Below, piece after piece: positions 50,101-63,300 of a stretch of 64,000 nt of DNA. The stretch's first letter is position 1. Every line of letters begins with the position of its first letter. Both the position numbers and the translations under genes were made by a program. Source of the stretch: Branchiostoma lanceolatum (taxonomy: Eukaryota > Chordata > Leptocardii > Amphioxiformes > Branchiostomatidae); the NCBI RefSeq assembly GCF_035083965.1, contig NC_089732.1, positions 9,997,424 through 10,061,423 on the forward strand, given 5' to 3'. Below the pieces are notes generated by a model, which was given only the letters and a program-made list of their open reading frames with translations, was not told the origin of the DNA and made no database searches.

Positions 50101-53100
50101 TTCACCAATTATAAGTAACTCAAATAGGCTCGCCCCTAAAGCATTGCCAAAAAGCAAAAAAGTCAGATTCAGTGCTTACATAGCAGTGCACATTTGCAAT
50201 TCGAATCTAAATGGATAAACTGCAAAAGTAGAAAAAAAGCCTGGGTGAAAGCACAAACCTTTGGAATATGATCCATATCACCAGATCCTAAGGGAGGAAA
50301 CCGAGATGTTAGAGTTTGGTAAAAGCAGTTGGATGCTGAAAAAGTACTTGGAAATTTGGAATAGAATGGAAGTGTGACAAGAACAGAAAAAGAAGGCTAC
50401 ACACTATACACACTAGATAGTACACAAAGCTAAGTAGCTCATATCATGTTAAGGAAAGGACCCTGTCCACCCCTATAAGTGGCATAATGTGGTTGCCTAA
50501 TGGTAAGACGGTATAGCAAGCTGGATCAGACTATTGTGAACAGTGGGGGTTAGCAGAACAGACAACACATCCAGCGATCGCAGACAGGGAGGCTCTACGA
50601 TAGGTAAGTAGAGGAACAGAGAAGCACTTGGGTTAAGGCCTTGCTTCAGAGCACTCACCGTTGATAGGAGGAGAACGGATCGACTCACCGTTCATGACTG
50701 GAGAAAGGACTTGGTCACCCATGTTCATGGGGCCGTCGGGGCCAGTACCCATGGGAAACTGCTGCAAGGACAAGAGGAAAACTTCAGTGAGATACCCGTC
50801 TGTGAAAAAACTGTGAGGACATGATGAAAACTTCAGTGTGATACCCATGGTAAACAATTGTGAGGACAAGCGGAAAACCTCAGTGTGATACCCATTGCAA
50901 ACTGATGTAATGGTAAGAGTGAAACTTCAGTCTGATATCACTATCAACTTCTCCAATACTATGTATATTGTGCTTTTACAAATGTCAACATTTTCTATGA
51001 CACGTAAGTGATAAAAATCTTCCAATGCACCACTCATCTTCATTCAAACTGCTCAAAGGTTATTTTCAACATGACATCACCCTGCATATCTCAACCTTAG
51101 TTAGAGGGGTGATACATATAACTTTGCCAAGGGCTATGGCTGCAAATCTCTTCTACCTTTCAAGCTATCCTGTTGAAAAAGAAAGAAAGGAACAAACCAT
51201 GGGGCTTACCGTAGGCATGTTGCCACCGGGAACGTTCTTCATCATTGCGTAGACGTTGTCTCCTGAATTTGAGTCTGCAGCAAAACAAGAAGGAAACACG
51301 TGTTCTACAACAAGCCTGGCTGATATATGTTTATGAAATGTAAATGCTTCCCTAACTCTTGGACATTCAAGATCTTTCACACAACAAACATAGCCAATAT
51401 TCCTTCTGCTACCTTCTTTAGCACAATTGTGACTGGTTGGCAAGAACAACTTTGGTCGTTTGAAAGAACTTTAACATCTCTGACACTCTAGATCTCTAAC
51501 TGTCGTTTGAAACAACAAAATGTTTGAGTACAAAGTATAGGAAGAGGTGGGAAAGTCATTAGAAACTGCAAGTGTTTGATCTAGATCTAACACTGACACA
51601 TTTGGCAACCAAAGAAAAAAATTCACAACAGCATGCAGAAAGTAATCCTGGGAAGTCTGCTGAGCTCCATGCATATCCTGTACTGTACACGTATGTAACA
51701 TGGACCCGGTGGTTGTTGGTATTCTGCATCTTATAGTTATTACTGAAGTGTTGAAAATGTTATTAACCAAGGTCTTACTGTCACAAATAAATGGCGAACC
51801 AGATTCATTCTTGGATAGGGCTAAATCCTAAGACAGAAAATATTGTTTCTTTTTATACATTCCAACTGGAAGAAAAGCCAGAAATCATTGTCATATGTCA
51901 TGATTGTGATTTGATGAGTCTGTGACAGTTAATGTCAATTTCAGTTTTGCGTGCCCTATCCAACGGACTGTCCCGCCGACACCCCTTGACCTTTGCGCTA
52001 ACAACCACCGTTCCGTCGCCTGGTTTCTGACATTTCAGGCAGGGCGTGTGCACGTTACCTGGGGGCAGGGTGGTCGGTATGCGGTTGTTACCCGGGGGAT
52101 GGGGACCATTTCCTAGGGGGCAAAGGGCGCACAATCAACAAAGACAGAACACATGCGAGGAATGCCACATGCTACAGCTAGCCCAACAGCAGTGCCACTT
52201 ACCTGCATGCACAACGTAAAAATCATATCAACAAGCGCTCTAAAACAACGATTAAGCATTTACGGCAAGCACGTACTTACCACACAAAGAGGCAAAATGA
52301 GAAGAAGAGTTCTGTACTTACCTTGCGGGCTAGGCATGATGGGGGTTCCTGGCGGGCCTCCTCCAGGGGGACCCTTTGTAAAAAAAGGGCAAAGGTCAAG
52401 ATAAATCTTAATTATAAACCATCACTAAGCAGCAGGTGGCCAGACTTGTGACATGTAGTATAGTACAGATCAAAGTGGCCAAAGGCCAGTTTTCTTTTGC
52501 AATTGAAAGGTCAAAAAAAGGGATTGTTGGATACAGTTGGTCCAATCAGAATTGAGGACACAGAGGTGTTGAGTAATAAGAGGTTTCTACGGTCTACACT
52601 TTGCACCTGACTCTGAATCACACAAATTGCAGTGATGAGACTCACATGCATTTGTGCATGAGGTTTGTAATACATTGTAGTGTATGATAAGTGACAACTA
52701 CACAATCTTGACTACTTACCGCATAGTTGCCTGGTGAAGAGGAGGAATAGTTTATCTGTAAAGAGAAGCTAGAGTTAGCCAAGTGTTGGACATTTCTTAT
52801 CCATAGCTGTGACTGCTCAGTGCACTCTTTAACTTCTTACGGGTAAAAATCAACATCAACACACAAGGATGTCTTATGTTTTTGTAGTCGTATGCATCGT
52901 TACAAGAAGATATCAGTCATGGGAAGGCTGTATGGGTTAAGAGCTAGCTGTATACCTCCTAAATCATGCCAGTAACAGTAACAAAACTTGCTGCTTTGTG
53001 TGCCACTACCTGAGGTATGATAGAAGTAGAGTAGAAAAGAGGAAGGCTTACTGTGGATGTGTTGGGGTTGCCTGGCCACGGTCGCCCTCCCGGTCCACCT

Positions 53101-56100
53101 GGCGGCCTGTGGGAAGGGACGCACATCCGTTACTCTCACGCTTCATGACTTATGACCTTTTCTAGGTACTACGCAGAATGCAATGGACAAGCCAGAAAAT
53201 ACTCTGACTCCATTTAACTAATATATCCCTAATCACTCTTATTTTTATAATTCTAAAGTAGCTTGCATAAAACAATAACATTAGGAGCAAGATGCTGATG
53301 ACATATACATTTGTAAGAGGATCTGTTCTCATTTGAATATCTTTACTTGCTTGCCATGATTTGTCTATTGGTATTTTTGCTTTCCAGACTTGAGTGGTCT
53401 GGTAAAGGATTGTTAATGCAATTTCAGTGAAATCACCGACCAAGGAATCGTTAGTATCTAATATGCTGTCCTATGTCTCTAACTTGTGTTAAGTTAAAAT
53501 TAAGTTTGGTATAGCAAGATTGAAATAAATTTTAAGGGAATGTTTTTGATACAGTCACTGTATACATAATAGCAGACAAGGATATGATAGCATACAACAA
53601 TTTCTTGCTTGTGGTTTATTTACATCTAGAAGTAATGTACATGTTAAGACTTTTAAAAGATGTGTTCCACAATAACATACATCTGCCATTAGATTGGGAA
53701 AAGATGCCCAGGCATTTTTCTCTAGCTATGTGATACTTGTTCTGTGTATTTGCCACAAACCAGAAGATAAATTGCATGTTGCCACCATGTAGATAGCTAC
53801 TACTAATACCACATTGGGATGAAAGCCTTCTGAGTCAAGCATTGGCCGGCAGATTCTAAACAGTTTAGACAGAGGGCCCTCGTGTCCCGCCCGCCCTCCC
53901 ATCCTTCTCCATCTTTCTCTACTTTCCCACAAGACACGCCACTGTCCATTTAATAGCCTGTGAAATTCGCTCTTTGGAAGATAGATAGAGCATTAAGGCT
54001 GCAATCAGAATTTCATTAAGGCTGTCAGAACCAATTGCCAGCCATGGACGGAAACTAACTGGATATACTGCAGGGAATGGCAACTTGATGGGTTAGGCAT
54101 GGGCACTACAGGAAGTAGGCAGATTTATTGTGGACCCCCCTCCCCATAAAATGCAGTTAACTGTTTCTCATCACTCTTTTCTTTTGATTTGATACGGGGA
54201 GTGATTTTTGTAACTTTCAAAATCAATGCAACTTTTTCATGTGGTATTCAGCTAGTTTCTTGTTAAAAATGTATGTCTTGAAAAAAAGCATATCATAATT
54301 CCATAAATGTTGTTATTCTCAGTTTGAAGGAGACTTTCCCCCCCATACATATAGTGATTTTTGTTTATGCCCCCTAAAACATTGCAATATTGTCCCCAAC
54401 AGGATAAAAAGCTTTCCGATTCAGAACTCAATACACCAACTGGAAAATCACATGTGCAGCATAATTGTCACACATTGTCTTGGATGGCTTGTTTGTCTAT
54501 TGCTGCTGTTTTGCTGTGTTTTTTTCTGAGTACAAAAACAGATGGAATGGTGAAGTGAAGAAAAGGTTGCAGTACCATGGCGGGCGCTCGTCGTCATGTG
54601 GAAAGACCCTATTAAAGAGAGTTTAAGAAAAAAAGAAAAAAAAATTTGGTTGCTGGTTTGAAAGGAACGTTTTCCAAAATTCACAGAATCACAAGTTGCG
54701 TTTACATTTTTGGCACACCCATCTATGATATGTACGTACGCGTCACATGCACTAGACACATATCACATAACGGGAACGGCAGATAAAGAGACAGACAACA
54801 AGAGGACATGGCACGATTACAGATCCTACCCGAACCACCAACATTTACTGTTACTTCTGTTTTACCATCCCACAACATAACAACACTACATATGGCAAAA
54901 GGTCGGAACTTAATTTTATTGCACCCACTTTCAATTCCTAATTCCTCCTTTTCAATTTATAGAATCAGCTTTTGGGGTTGACTGACAAGCTGAATTCTCT
55001 GCCCTGGTAAAAGGCATACTTAGACTTAGAGGTCAATGTTTAATGTGCAGTACTGGAACCTCAAGTGTTAGTTTTGTTTTCGTAACTTAATAATTAAAAC
55101 CTAGTATAAAGACCTTTTGCCACCTGAAAGTCACAAGATCACAACTCAGAATCCCAACTGAAGACAGCAAGGTAAAGAAAGCAGGTAACACAGAGAAAGG
55201 ACATAGAAATGCCATCCAAACTTAACGACAGTACTGTGTTTTGCAACTCTATGGCAAGAACATTCAATGCCCTAGTATCCTGCAAACATGTTCTAAATTC
55301 CAAATGGACAAGCTGTGAATGGCGCTTTCACAACTACAATTCTTTCAAAACTTACTCTAGATGTCCTTTTTGTTTTGAAACAGCCATATTAAACATCAAA
55401 AGGCTTGTCTTTCCAATGTCAGATGTCCACTGTTCTGTGCTCTAGTATCAGCAGGATAGTATGTAAACGAGTTTAACTTTAGTCCAATGAGAGGCCATCT
55501 CCAATCACATGATCCATTTCTTTGCTATGATTGGGTCATTTTCCTGGCAAACTCTTTTATTTGGCTTTAGCATTACAGGATACTAGGGCTTGTTCTTTTG
55601 CAGGTTTATAAATGGGTTTCTGGAAATAAGAGGCAGTACTTACATGTTCATGCCTGGTGGTAGGCCCCCTGGTCCCATACTGTTTGGTGGTGGCCGCATC
55701 CCCACTGGTCCCCCATAGTTCTGTATAAACGAACAAGAACTTCATTTCAGTACTGCATGGTCTTGCAAATATATACATGTGCAATCCTTAAGCATGGAAA
55801 AGTTCCTTTACCTTTGACTCATTCCCTTTTCAAAAATGTACTAAAAGGTAGAGTCTCATCGATAACCAAGTGACTTAGCCTGGATACCAGACCCCCATTT
55901 TCTAAAATATCTCACGATAGACATTTTACAGATTGGGGGTCTGGCATCCAGGCTAGCTAGCGGGTGCAGGATCGAGAGATCACGGGTTTCATTCCTGGCA
56001 ATCCCGACTAGATCTCGTGTCCTGGGAAAGGCACTTTTCACGACTTTCCTCACTTCATCCAGGTGTAAATAGGTACCTGACTTTGGTTAGGGATGGGCTT

Positions 56101-57309
56101 CACCTTTCCATACTACATATATGTATGTCCAAGACAGTGTGGATTAACAGCACTCACTGACTCTACAACTTTTACTTTGGCCACATAGTATTTTATGTAC
56201 ATACCAGTTTGAGATGTCCTTTCATATTGTAACCTCTCATATGTGGATATCTTTCCCATCTGAGTCCCTTAAGTACACATGGCCCTACGGGTTGCGTGAG
56301 TTATTCATGTACAGATCCAGGAACACACTGATACCAGGAGAGAACATAGAAGGGCAATGCAAAGGCCACCTCTGTAAATCTAATTACAGCATGTGCAGAC
56401 AAGGGCGTTTGGGGACTTAATTTGGTAGGACGCTGTTATAGTGATTTACTTTCGGTTTATTTTTCTGCCTTCAGGGTACAGGGCAGGAAGTTCAGATCTC
56501 CGTAGAGGTTACTGAAAGGCTGGCAAACTCACTTGCACAGGACATGCAGAAGTTTGGTTCTCTTGGGTATGTATATGGCCTCCTTCTCTTGGGTGCTACA
56601 CATAGTATTTCAAAGAAACATCAACAAGGAGGGCAAGGACATTGTAGTCCTTTGTAGCTATAGCCCTTTCCTTGCTGACTGATGCTGTAAATTATAGGAA
56701 TTTGGTGAAACATTGAATGGATCAGGCTAAAAGGAGGACGAAGGTAAGGGACTGAGTCGATTCCAGAAGACCTTTATCACATACATTTTATATCGTGTTT
56801 ACAACAGCATGTTACAGGATAGCCACAGGGATCTTCCTCAAGAAGGGAACAGTGATGCTGCTTCAGTTAGGGTATTTCTTCCAATATTTCTCCAGCTAAG
56901 CCTATAATTTTGCTCAAAACTCGAGATTTTATTAATTGTAGACAAGATGCAATAAGTTGCAGGAAATGACTTTGATTCATTTATGTCTGGAATTAAGGCA
57001 AAATGCTACAGCTGCTCTCAACCCCTCCAGACTTCCCCCTCCACAACAACCATCCTGTGCTTGGCACCCTCCCCCCATCCTGCTCTATATTTCTGGGGAG
57101 ATCCCTGTAGCCACATGTATGTGTTGTACAAAAGTCAGCTGTCTTGTGATGAGTAGATTCCTAAAAATCATACATACAACAACAACAACAACAAATATTA
57201 AAATACGCGTCAGCGTCTTGAGAGTCACTTACCGGTAAACTTACCGGGTTCATGGGCATGCCTCTCGGATGGTTCATTCTCTGCATTGGCCCTGGCATGC
57301 TGGGATGGC
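47183..57309 (-). CDS. SSBP3: Single-stranded DNA-binding protein 2/3/4-type, 3' part
   Basis: Minus-strand exons in order: 57309-57245, 55720-55644, (54608-54576), 53106-53052, 52755-52720, 52373-52322, (52112-52059), 51274-51210, 50761-50659, 50287-50259, 50044-49943, 47302-47183; brackets mark optional exons. Diagnostic peptides: GPMQRMNHPRGMPMN, NYGGPVGMRPPPNSMGPGG, GRPWPGNPN, NYSSSSPGNYA, GPPGGGPPGTPIMPSP, DSNSGDNVYAMMKNVP, FPMGTGPDGPMN, GSGDMDHIPK, PGTPREAGEMGPGG. SSBP2/3/4 are nuclear cofactors that bind LDB1 and stabilise LIM-homeodomain/LDB complexes. The N-terminal LisH/LUFS exons that contact LDB1 are not found and probably lie beyond base 64,000. The last exon ends GPGHPEYFMQ and not in the vertebrate MTMSV. 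A single pro-ortholog of the three vertebrate genes is likely. Confidence 0.9.
50764..50940. repeat. Short tandem repeats in an SSBP intron
   Basis: Four diverged units of about 50 bp, each with gaggacaagnggaaaacttc, cagtgtgatacccat and a short spacer. Confidence 0.65.
52059..52112 (-). CDS. Candidate 54-nt SSBP cassette exon
   Basis: Acceptor ccctag, donor gtaacg, phase 1 on both sides, so inclusion or skipping keeps the frame. It encodes NGPHPPGNNRIPTTLPP, matching the Pro/Gly/Asn style of the protein, between the exons at 52322 and 51274. Confidence 0.6.
54576..54608 (-). CDS. Candidate 33-nt SSBP microexon
   Basis: Flanked by aatag and gtactg. It starts and ends in the phase needed between the exons at 55644 and 53106, and would insert VFPHDDERPPW. 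The length is a multiple of three, so it can be skipped freely. The donor is weak and the peptide has no SSBP counterpart that I recall. Confidence 0.35.
55876..55955. mobile_element. Foldback MITE with TAGCCT ends in an SSBP intron
   Basis: Inverted arms TAGCCTGGATACCAGACCCC and its near reverse complement ending GGCTA at 55955, around a short AT-rich loop. Same end sequence as the elements in the monooxygenase array. No clear 8-bp flank duplication. It abuts the SINE that follows. Confidence 0.65.
55956..56100 (+). mobile_element. SINE fragment in an SSBP intron
   Basis: B-box-like gggtttcattcctgg, then GGGAAAGGCACTTTTCACGA and caggtgtaaataggtacctg. The same body motif occurs in the SINE of copy C intron 8 (20976-21496, opposite strand). 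Confidence 0.6.
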
Positions 57310-60300
57310 CTGGAGAAAAAACAACAACAACGGAGCCTGGTCAGGTATCTGTGGACTCCCGAAAAAGTCCCTGTGCACGCACGCACGCGCACACATTCAC
57401 ACCCACAATCACACGCACACCCACAATCACAAGAAAAAGTAACCTGGGAAAACTGGTTTATGTCTCTAAGAGCAACTTGATAAGCAGATTCTTTAACAGA
57501 AGACAAATGTATTTACAGATGCCCTCTGTATCTGTATAATGAATATCTTGATGCAACCCCTCTAGTATAGTGTCACACAGTTAGGCAGCAATGTAAGGAT
57601 TAATAGTTAAACCATCACAGTAGTACTTGTAACTGTTAACTACAAATGGTTTTAACGGCTTCATTTGTAGTTGTCAAAATTGTCTTTGCATGGCTGCAAT
57701 ACCTAGCAGGATGATAGTAGACGGCAGAAGCTTCCATTCCTAGTTGGCTTTCACTTTTTTAAGCACACCTGAAGCTTCATCTCAATGTGTGATGCTGAAG
57801 TTACCTCTTGGAGCAACACTTTGCACAAGAGGGTATGGCACATGATTTCTCCTCCGTATGAAGTCCCTGGATGGAGTGCATCCTCGAGGAGGCAACCCTT
57901 CCTAAGAACCCTTCCATCCCCTTCACTGTCCTTGAAGTCCCCTTTCCAGGCTATCGGGGATTACCCACTCACCTGGGTGAGAGGGACCGATGTGGACGCC
58001 TTCTCTCATGGAGTACCATCATCGCATAACCATGGCCAATTAGCTCAGAGGCTGCCGCACCCTGACCTGGCGCGGGCGCCTGACCGGTCATCGGATCACC
58101 GCTTGTCTGTGGACTATCACACCGTGGAGTTGTCCCTTTGGTGTACCTGTTTTTCTGCAAGCCAGTTCTTACACATCTTTGTGGCAGAATGGGAACTCCG
58201 TCAAATTACCATATAGGGACATAGAAGACTGTTCTTCTGGCAACCCTTTCAGCAAGCTGGTCATTACAATTAGAGACCCCACGCTCATTTCTCCAGTCCT
58301 CCGAGCCTATTAATCCAAGACCTGGGGGTAGCTCTGCTAAATATGTAACATCAAATGAGACCATTTTTCATATGTGGCCAATTATAAGACCTGGAGAAGA
58401 TTTATGGCGAGCCCTTCACTGTGACAGCAGCCTCAGCAACTTTTGACTCCAGGTAGGGTGGCACAATTTCCATGCAAATCTGGCGGACATAGATGATCCG
58501 TCCTTAATGAAAACTCGGGGCCACCTGTCCTACTGGTTTACATCATCACCAGACTGTCGCTGTGTCTCGAATCCTCGGGGTTTGATTTTGACATTTTCGT
58601 TTCCGATAGGCTGAAAAGGTGAGACGGAATTGTCCATCATTTCATTTCCGGTTAAGAGAAATTAATCATAACTAAATTAAAAAATTAAAAAAACAATGCT
58701 CCAACAGAATAAGGATAGCGTTGAAACCAACTGCCAAGAACTACTTGTAAGCCAAGAAAATCGATGCTTTCAAAGCTGTTGACTACATGAATACATTTCT
58801 TGAAAACACCCAGACATCAGGAGATCCTTGTCCCTTGGCACCTCAGAGAGCCACAACAAGCTGATAAGGAGCTTTAATGAAGAAACTGGATCTCTACTAA
58901 TTAGGAAGGCAAGAGGGCTTTAGGTAGGTAAGCAGCAGGAAGGGACACATGTCTCTAGTGTTCCTCCCAGCTCAGCCAAGGATAGAGCAGACTTTCTGCT
59001 TGTTAAAAGGTCCAAGTTGTTGACTGTCTGGCAAGAGGTTGAGTGACAGAAGAAAATCCAAGAATTCCTGCTGTCTTGTAAGTGTGCATTAGGACGTAAT
59101 CCTTCTACAGCAAGGCTAAGGCTATGACAGGTATTTAGGAGATATCACTATCCTTTCTTCAGCCTTTCAATCAGAATAAACACTACTTCCTCTCGACAGG
59201 TTGAAGGGTGTAAGGGACATGAAGATTCCCACCATTACCCAGTTTGTACCTATTACTAGAACTCCTGACAGAGCCCATGACACCTAAACACACACAAGCG
59301 ATGTAAACATCTGTACATCTGTGGCATCCAACACTATCCAGTGGGACCTTCATTAATAACAGGAACTCCAAATAATCTTAGAGGGGCTGAGCCCTGCAAT
59401 TATCCGGCAGGCTTGGGTCTCTAATTAAACATAATTGCTGATGTAGATCTAAAAGGGAGCCTGGAGGAAGGTATAGAAGTCAAGATTGCCTTTAGCACAT
59501 TGTGCCCTCTGTTGCTGCCATGATGTAATTGATGCACTCAAGTGCGTTCATTAGGAAAGGAGGGGGAGAGAGTGGTGTGCACTTACTGAGCTGTCCCTCG
59601 CCCCATCTGTGTTAATGGCTTCCTGTTGAAAACTGTGATGTTTCCATGGCTCTGCTGTTTCTCAAGGTTTATTTACCACTTCTGTTCGACCCACATATCC
59701 TTCTGGGAAAGCGTAGCCGGCCCGTACTTACCGTCACGGGCAACCAGGGGCGAAACGCAGCTAGATGGACGTCCAATGGCCTTCGACATTGCGCAGGAAT
59801 TACTGTGGTGACAGGGGGGACTTACACTAAGGTGAGTGGCAGTTTTTCTTATTTAATTGGCAGAACTGCTTACAGAACAGCTGTTACAAGCTCGGCATGT
59901 TTCAAAGTGGAGAACAGCAATGTTGTCAGCCATCCAAGATGATACTTTGTGGAATAATGCATGGGGCGACGATTGCTTTCAGAATCCAATTGTACTATCA
60001 GAGTAATCACCTCTTCCTTTTAACCTGTGCGACTCTCGGAACGAACGACAGCGTGCCGAGTTCACCGGCAGACCGAAGTGGCCGCACGTTACTCGCAGAA
60101 AACGTGACGGCGGTCTGAAAAGAATAATTACCATGAAGGTTGATTGCGCCGTACATGTTATTCACGCTGAGTTAGCTATCCGACCCGCCAATATTTCATT
60201 ACTTTCATAAGTCACATCTGCATCATTTATAACACGGGGAGATATGATCCGGGGGAAGCCAACGTGCCCCGTTCCCTGCCCTTCCTGCATATCTGCATGG

Positions 60301-63300
60301 AAATGGAAGGCAAACTATTGAAAAGTAATGCAACTGTCAAGACCGCTGGGGCTCCATGGTAACGAATGGCCTCTCGCATCCATCTGGATCAGATCTTTAC
60401 AAAGCACAGCTCTCTGCTGATGGAAATCTGATCGGGAGGCAAAAGCCAAGCTGTGCTCCAAGAATACTTCATTATATATCGGAAATTAGTGGAACACACA
60501 AGATATTGCCTCCACTGGAAATAAATAGGCACGGCTGCCACTGTTACTAATCTAGCTGCAGGCTCCTACCTGGGGTAGTAATTACTGCTCTTTTATGGTG
60601 TGCTGCGATTTCCCCAAAGAGGGACTGCTAATATTTCATTTACAAGGGACCTTAATGCTAAGCTTAATCTATAGAAAATCCATTAGTACTGGTGTGAGTG
60701 TTCTAACTCTCCCCAGCTCTCCCGCCTGCCCGCCGCCCTCCCACCACCCAGCAGGAAGATCAGGAATCAATCCCTGTCTAAATGAGCTCTCCGAATTGAG
60801 TGCATTATCTTGTAATAAGCACATAGTGGAATGTAATTAAATTGGCTGGAAACAATGTTTTAAATCAGCCACCAAAATGCCAGAGAAACCTGGCACAGGC
60901 TGCTGATTTGCATAGCCACACTGCATGGCCCGCGATTGGTCACGGCTCTAGCCAACCAGTGTGCAGATTGGCCGGACCACACTGGAGGCATTCACAGCAT
61001 TCTCATTACACATTCAAATCGGCGTGTGAGTGGCACTCTGTCTGGTTGGGTCACCACTGTGTTTAGGAATTCACATCAACAAAGCTGGCCTGACAGATGC
61101 AGTGGGTCCATGTGGCTTTGACTCTGTAGGATCTTCTTGTGTGCTTGCACACTGACTTCACAGTCCCAGTCCCAGGATCAGCTACCCTGACTGCTGAGGG
61201 CGGGTGTTGTTCACAGATTCAGGTTGGTGGAACGTCAGTTTTCCCTGTTGTCATGTGTAGAGTACTGTGTACAGCAACGTCGCAAATCACGAGGCATGCT
61301 TTAACGTAATTACGCTAAGTTTGACAGAGGAATAAATTCTTACATCTTCCTTTCAACAAAACTGTTAGCGCCAATCCTTGCCCTCCAGCCTGGTCTCGCA
61401 TACCGTAAAACACTATTCCTCTGGCTGACGTTGACGCATGGTAACAAGTTTGTTGTCCCTGTGTACCAACCGGCGCCCATTTATCAAGAGATAATTACTT
61501 CTCTAGCGCTCACTAGAGAGAGCTCTTGAACCACACTATCGACCAGAAGCCTTTTATTTCCTTGGTGACTATCTCTCGGCGGAACCCAAATGGCAGGAAT
61601 CCTCCGATGATCCATGCCACCTTTTGCATCATTCCCCTAATAAGTGGATAGCTACGGTTGGTCAGACCCAATCTGCACGCCGACAGCTCACCGCAAGTTT
61701 CGGCAAAAAAAGCTTCCTCACATACTTGCCTTCATTACATCTCCATACAACTGCAAGGCTCACTGCCCCCATTAGAGGATCCTACTTCACCAAGCATAAA
61801 AAGAGCGTCTGGGTGCTCTTCTACTGGAGCTAAGCCTCTTTGTACATTAGACCCTCCTACTCAGGCCATGGTTCAGGCTACACTTGTGGCACAGCTGTAC
61901 AGAGGGAGAACTGGTCTCTCTTAATGATAGCTTCACTCAAATAGGCTCAATTTAGACAACTCCTTCAGGACCAAACTTGTGCTGAGCTAGGCCATTAGCC
62001 GCACCACACAATAAAGGCCACTTTAGTTCTCCAAGAGATAAATTGTAACTTTGTTATCTTTATGTATGAGGCAGTGATCAGCTTCATAAATAATAATGGC
62101 CAGTCTCTGGCCTAACAAATGGTAGGAGCTGGGGGCATGTTACCCGCTCTTTTTACTCATGAAGGCTTCACCTCAGTCCACACTCAACATACACATGTTC
62201 TTGTTAGCTGCTATTTGTCATGCATAGGCCCACTTGCCTCTCTGAAATCTGATCCTGTACCCTCACCTCTCCCTGGTTGCCAAGGAAACCCCTTGAGAAC
62301 CACACCCCTGCATCACTCTCAACTACATCCAAGGGTCGCTCTAAAAACTCCCAAGTGTCATTGTCAATATAACTCGATGTGCGCAGATCGTGACATTTGC
62401 CCGCACTGTCGTCTCCGCTTTGGTCCGCCTGTTGTCGGTAACTGTCCTGATGTGGTAATATAAAAGTTATTGGGAGTCGGGAGCCCTCCTTGTGTGGATG
62501 TCTGCCTGCTATGAAATTGGATCTGGACATCTGACGTGAATTTATCATTGCAGGGTGTCATCACAAGCCGCCAGGTCCCCCCCTCAGGGGCTCGTGTTAC
62601 CGAATGCATGCCCCGCTGGATGTGACTCTTCTGTCGTTTAATGCACGGGCTTGTCTCGTCCCCCTGACCTTGCTGGGTAAGTACGGCTGAACTTTACCAT
62701 TCCCTCCCAATTCCCGCCGAAATTAGACCCCGTTTTGTGATCTGGGAGCGTGACAGACAGCCTCTCTCAAGCCTCCTACTGGAGAGAATCAGGGCTATAA
62801 TGGATCTTCCATGCTGACACATTAGAACTCAGGCGGCTGGGACCTTCGCTCATTAGTACTCAACCACCCTATGGGGAACTACAGTCAATACCCATCAATG
62901 CTGGGCCAATACCACCTCTTTCCTTTGTCGGTGCCCCCTGTAACCCCAGTGCCCTCTATATGCAGTTATTAACAGTTTTGCTGACTAGGTGCTACTGCAA
63001 GGAAACACTGCCATGCACCTTACCCCTGGAGGCTTGTAGGTGTGAACATTTATCATCATTGTCCAGTGGCTGCTAAGACACGCAGGTTGGCACTAATGCC
63101 TTTCTTCATGCATTAATAGTGCCAGCATTTCTAAAGAGGGTTTTATCATTTCATTCAGTTCCCCCTTCAGGACGGCAACACCTGTTGGAAGGTGTAAGCT
63201 GGTGATGACAGCTGCAGCAGCTGGCACCTGGATAACTGAGTGGTGCACCTGTCAGCGATGATACGCACTTTTCCCACTTTCCTGTACTCCAAACCTCAAC

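Noticed and set aside
59700-59760. Possible SSBP exon with gtaagt donor (minus strand)
   Set aside because: The donor is good, but no frame matches SSBP N-terminal or linker peptides.
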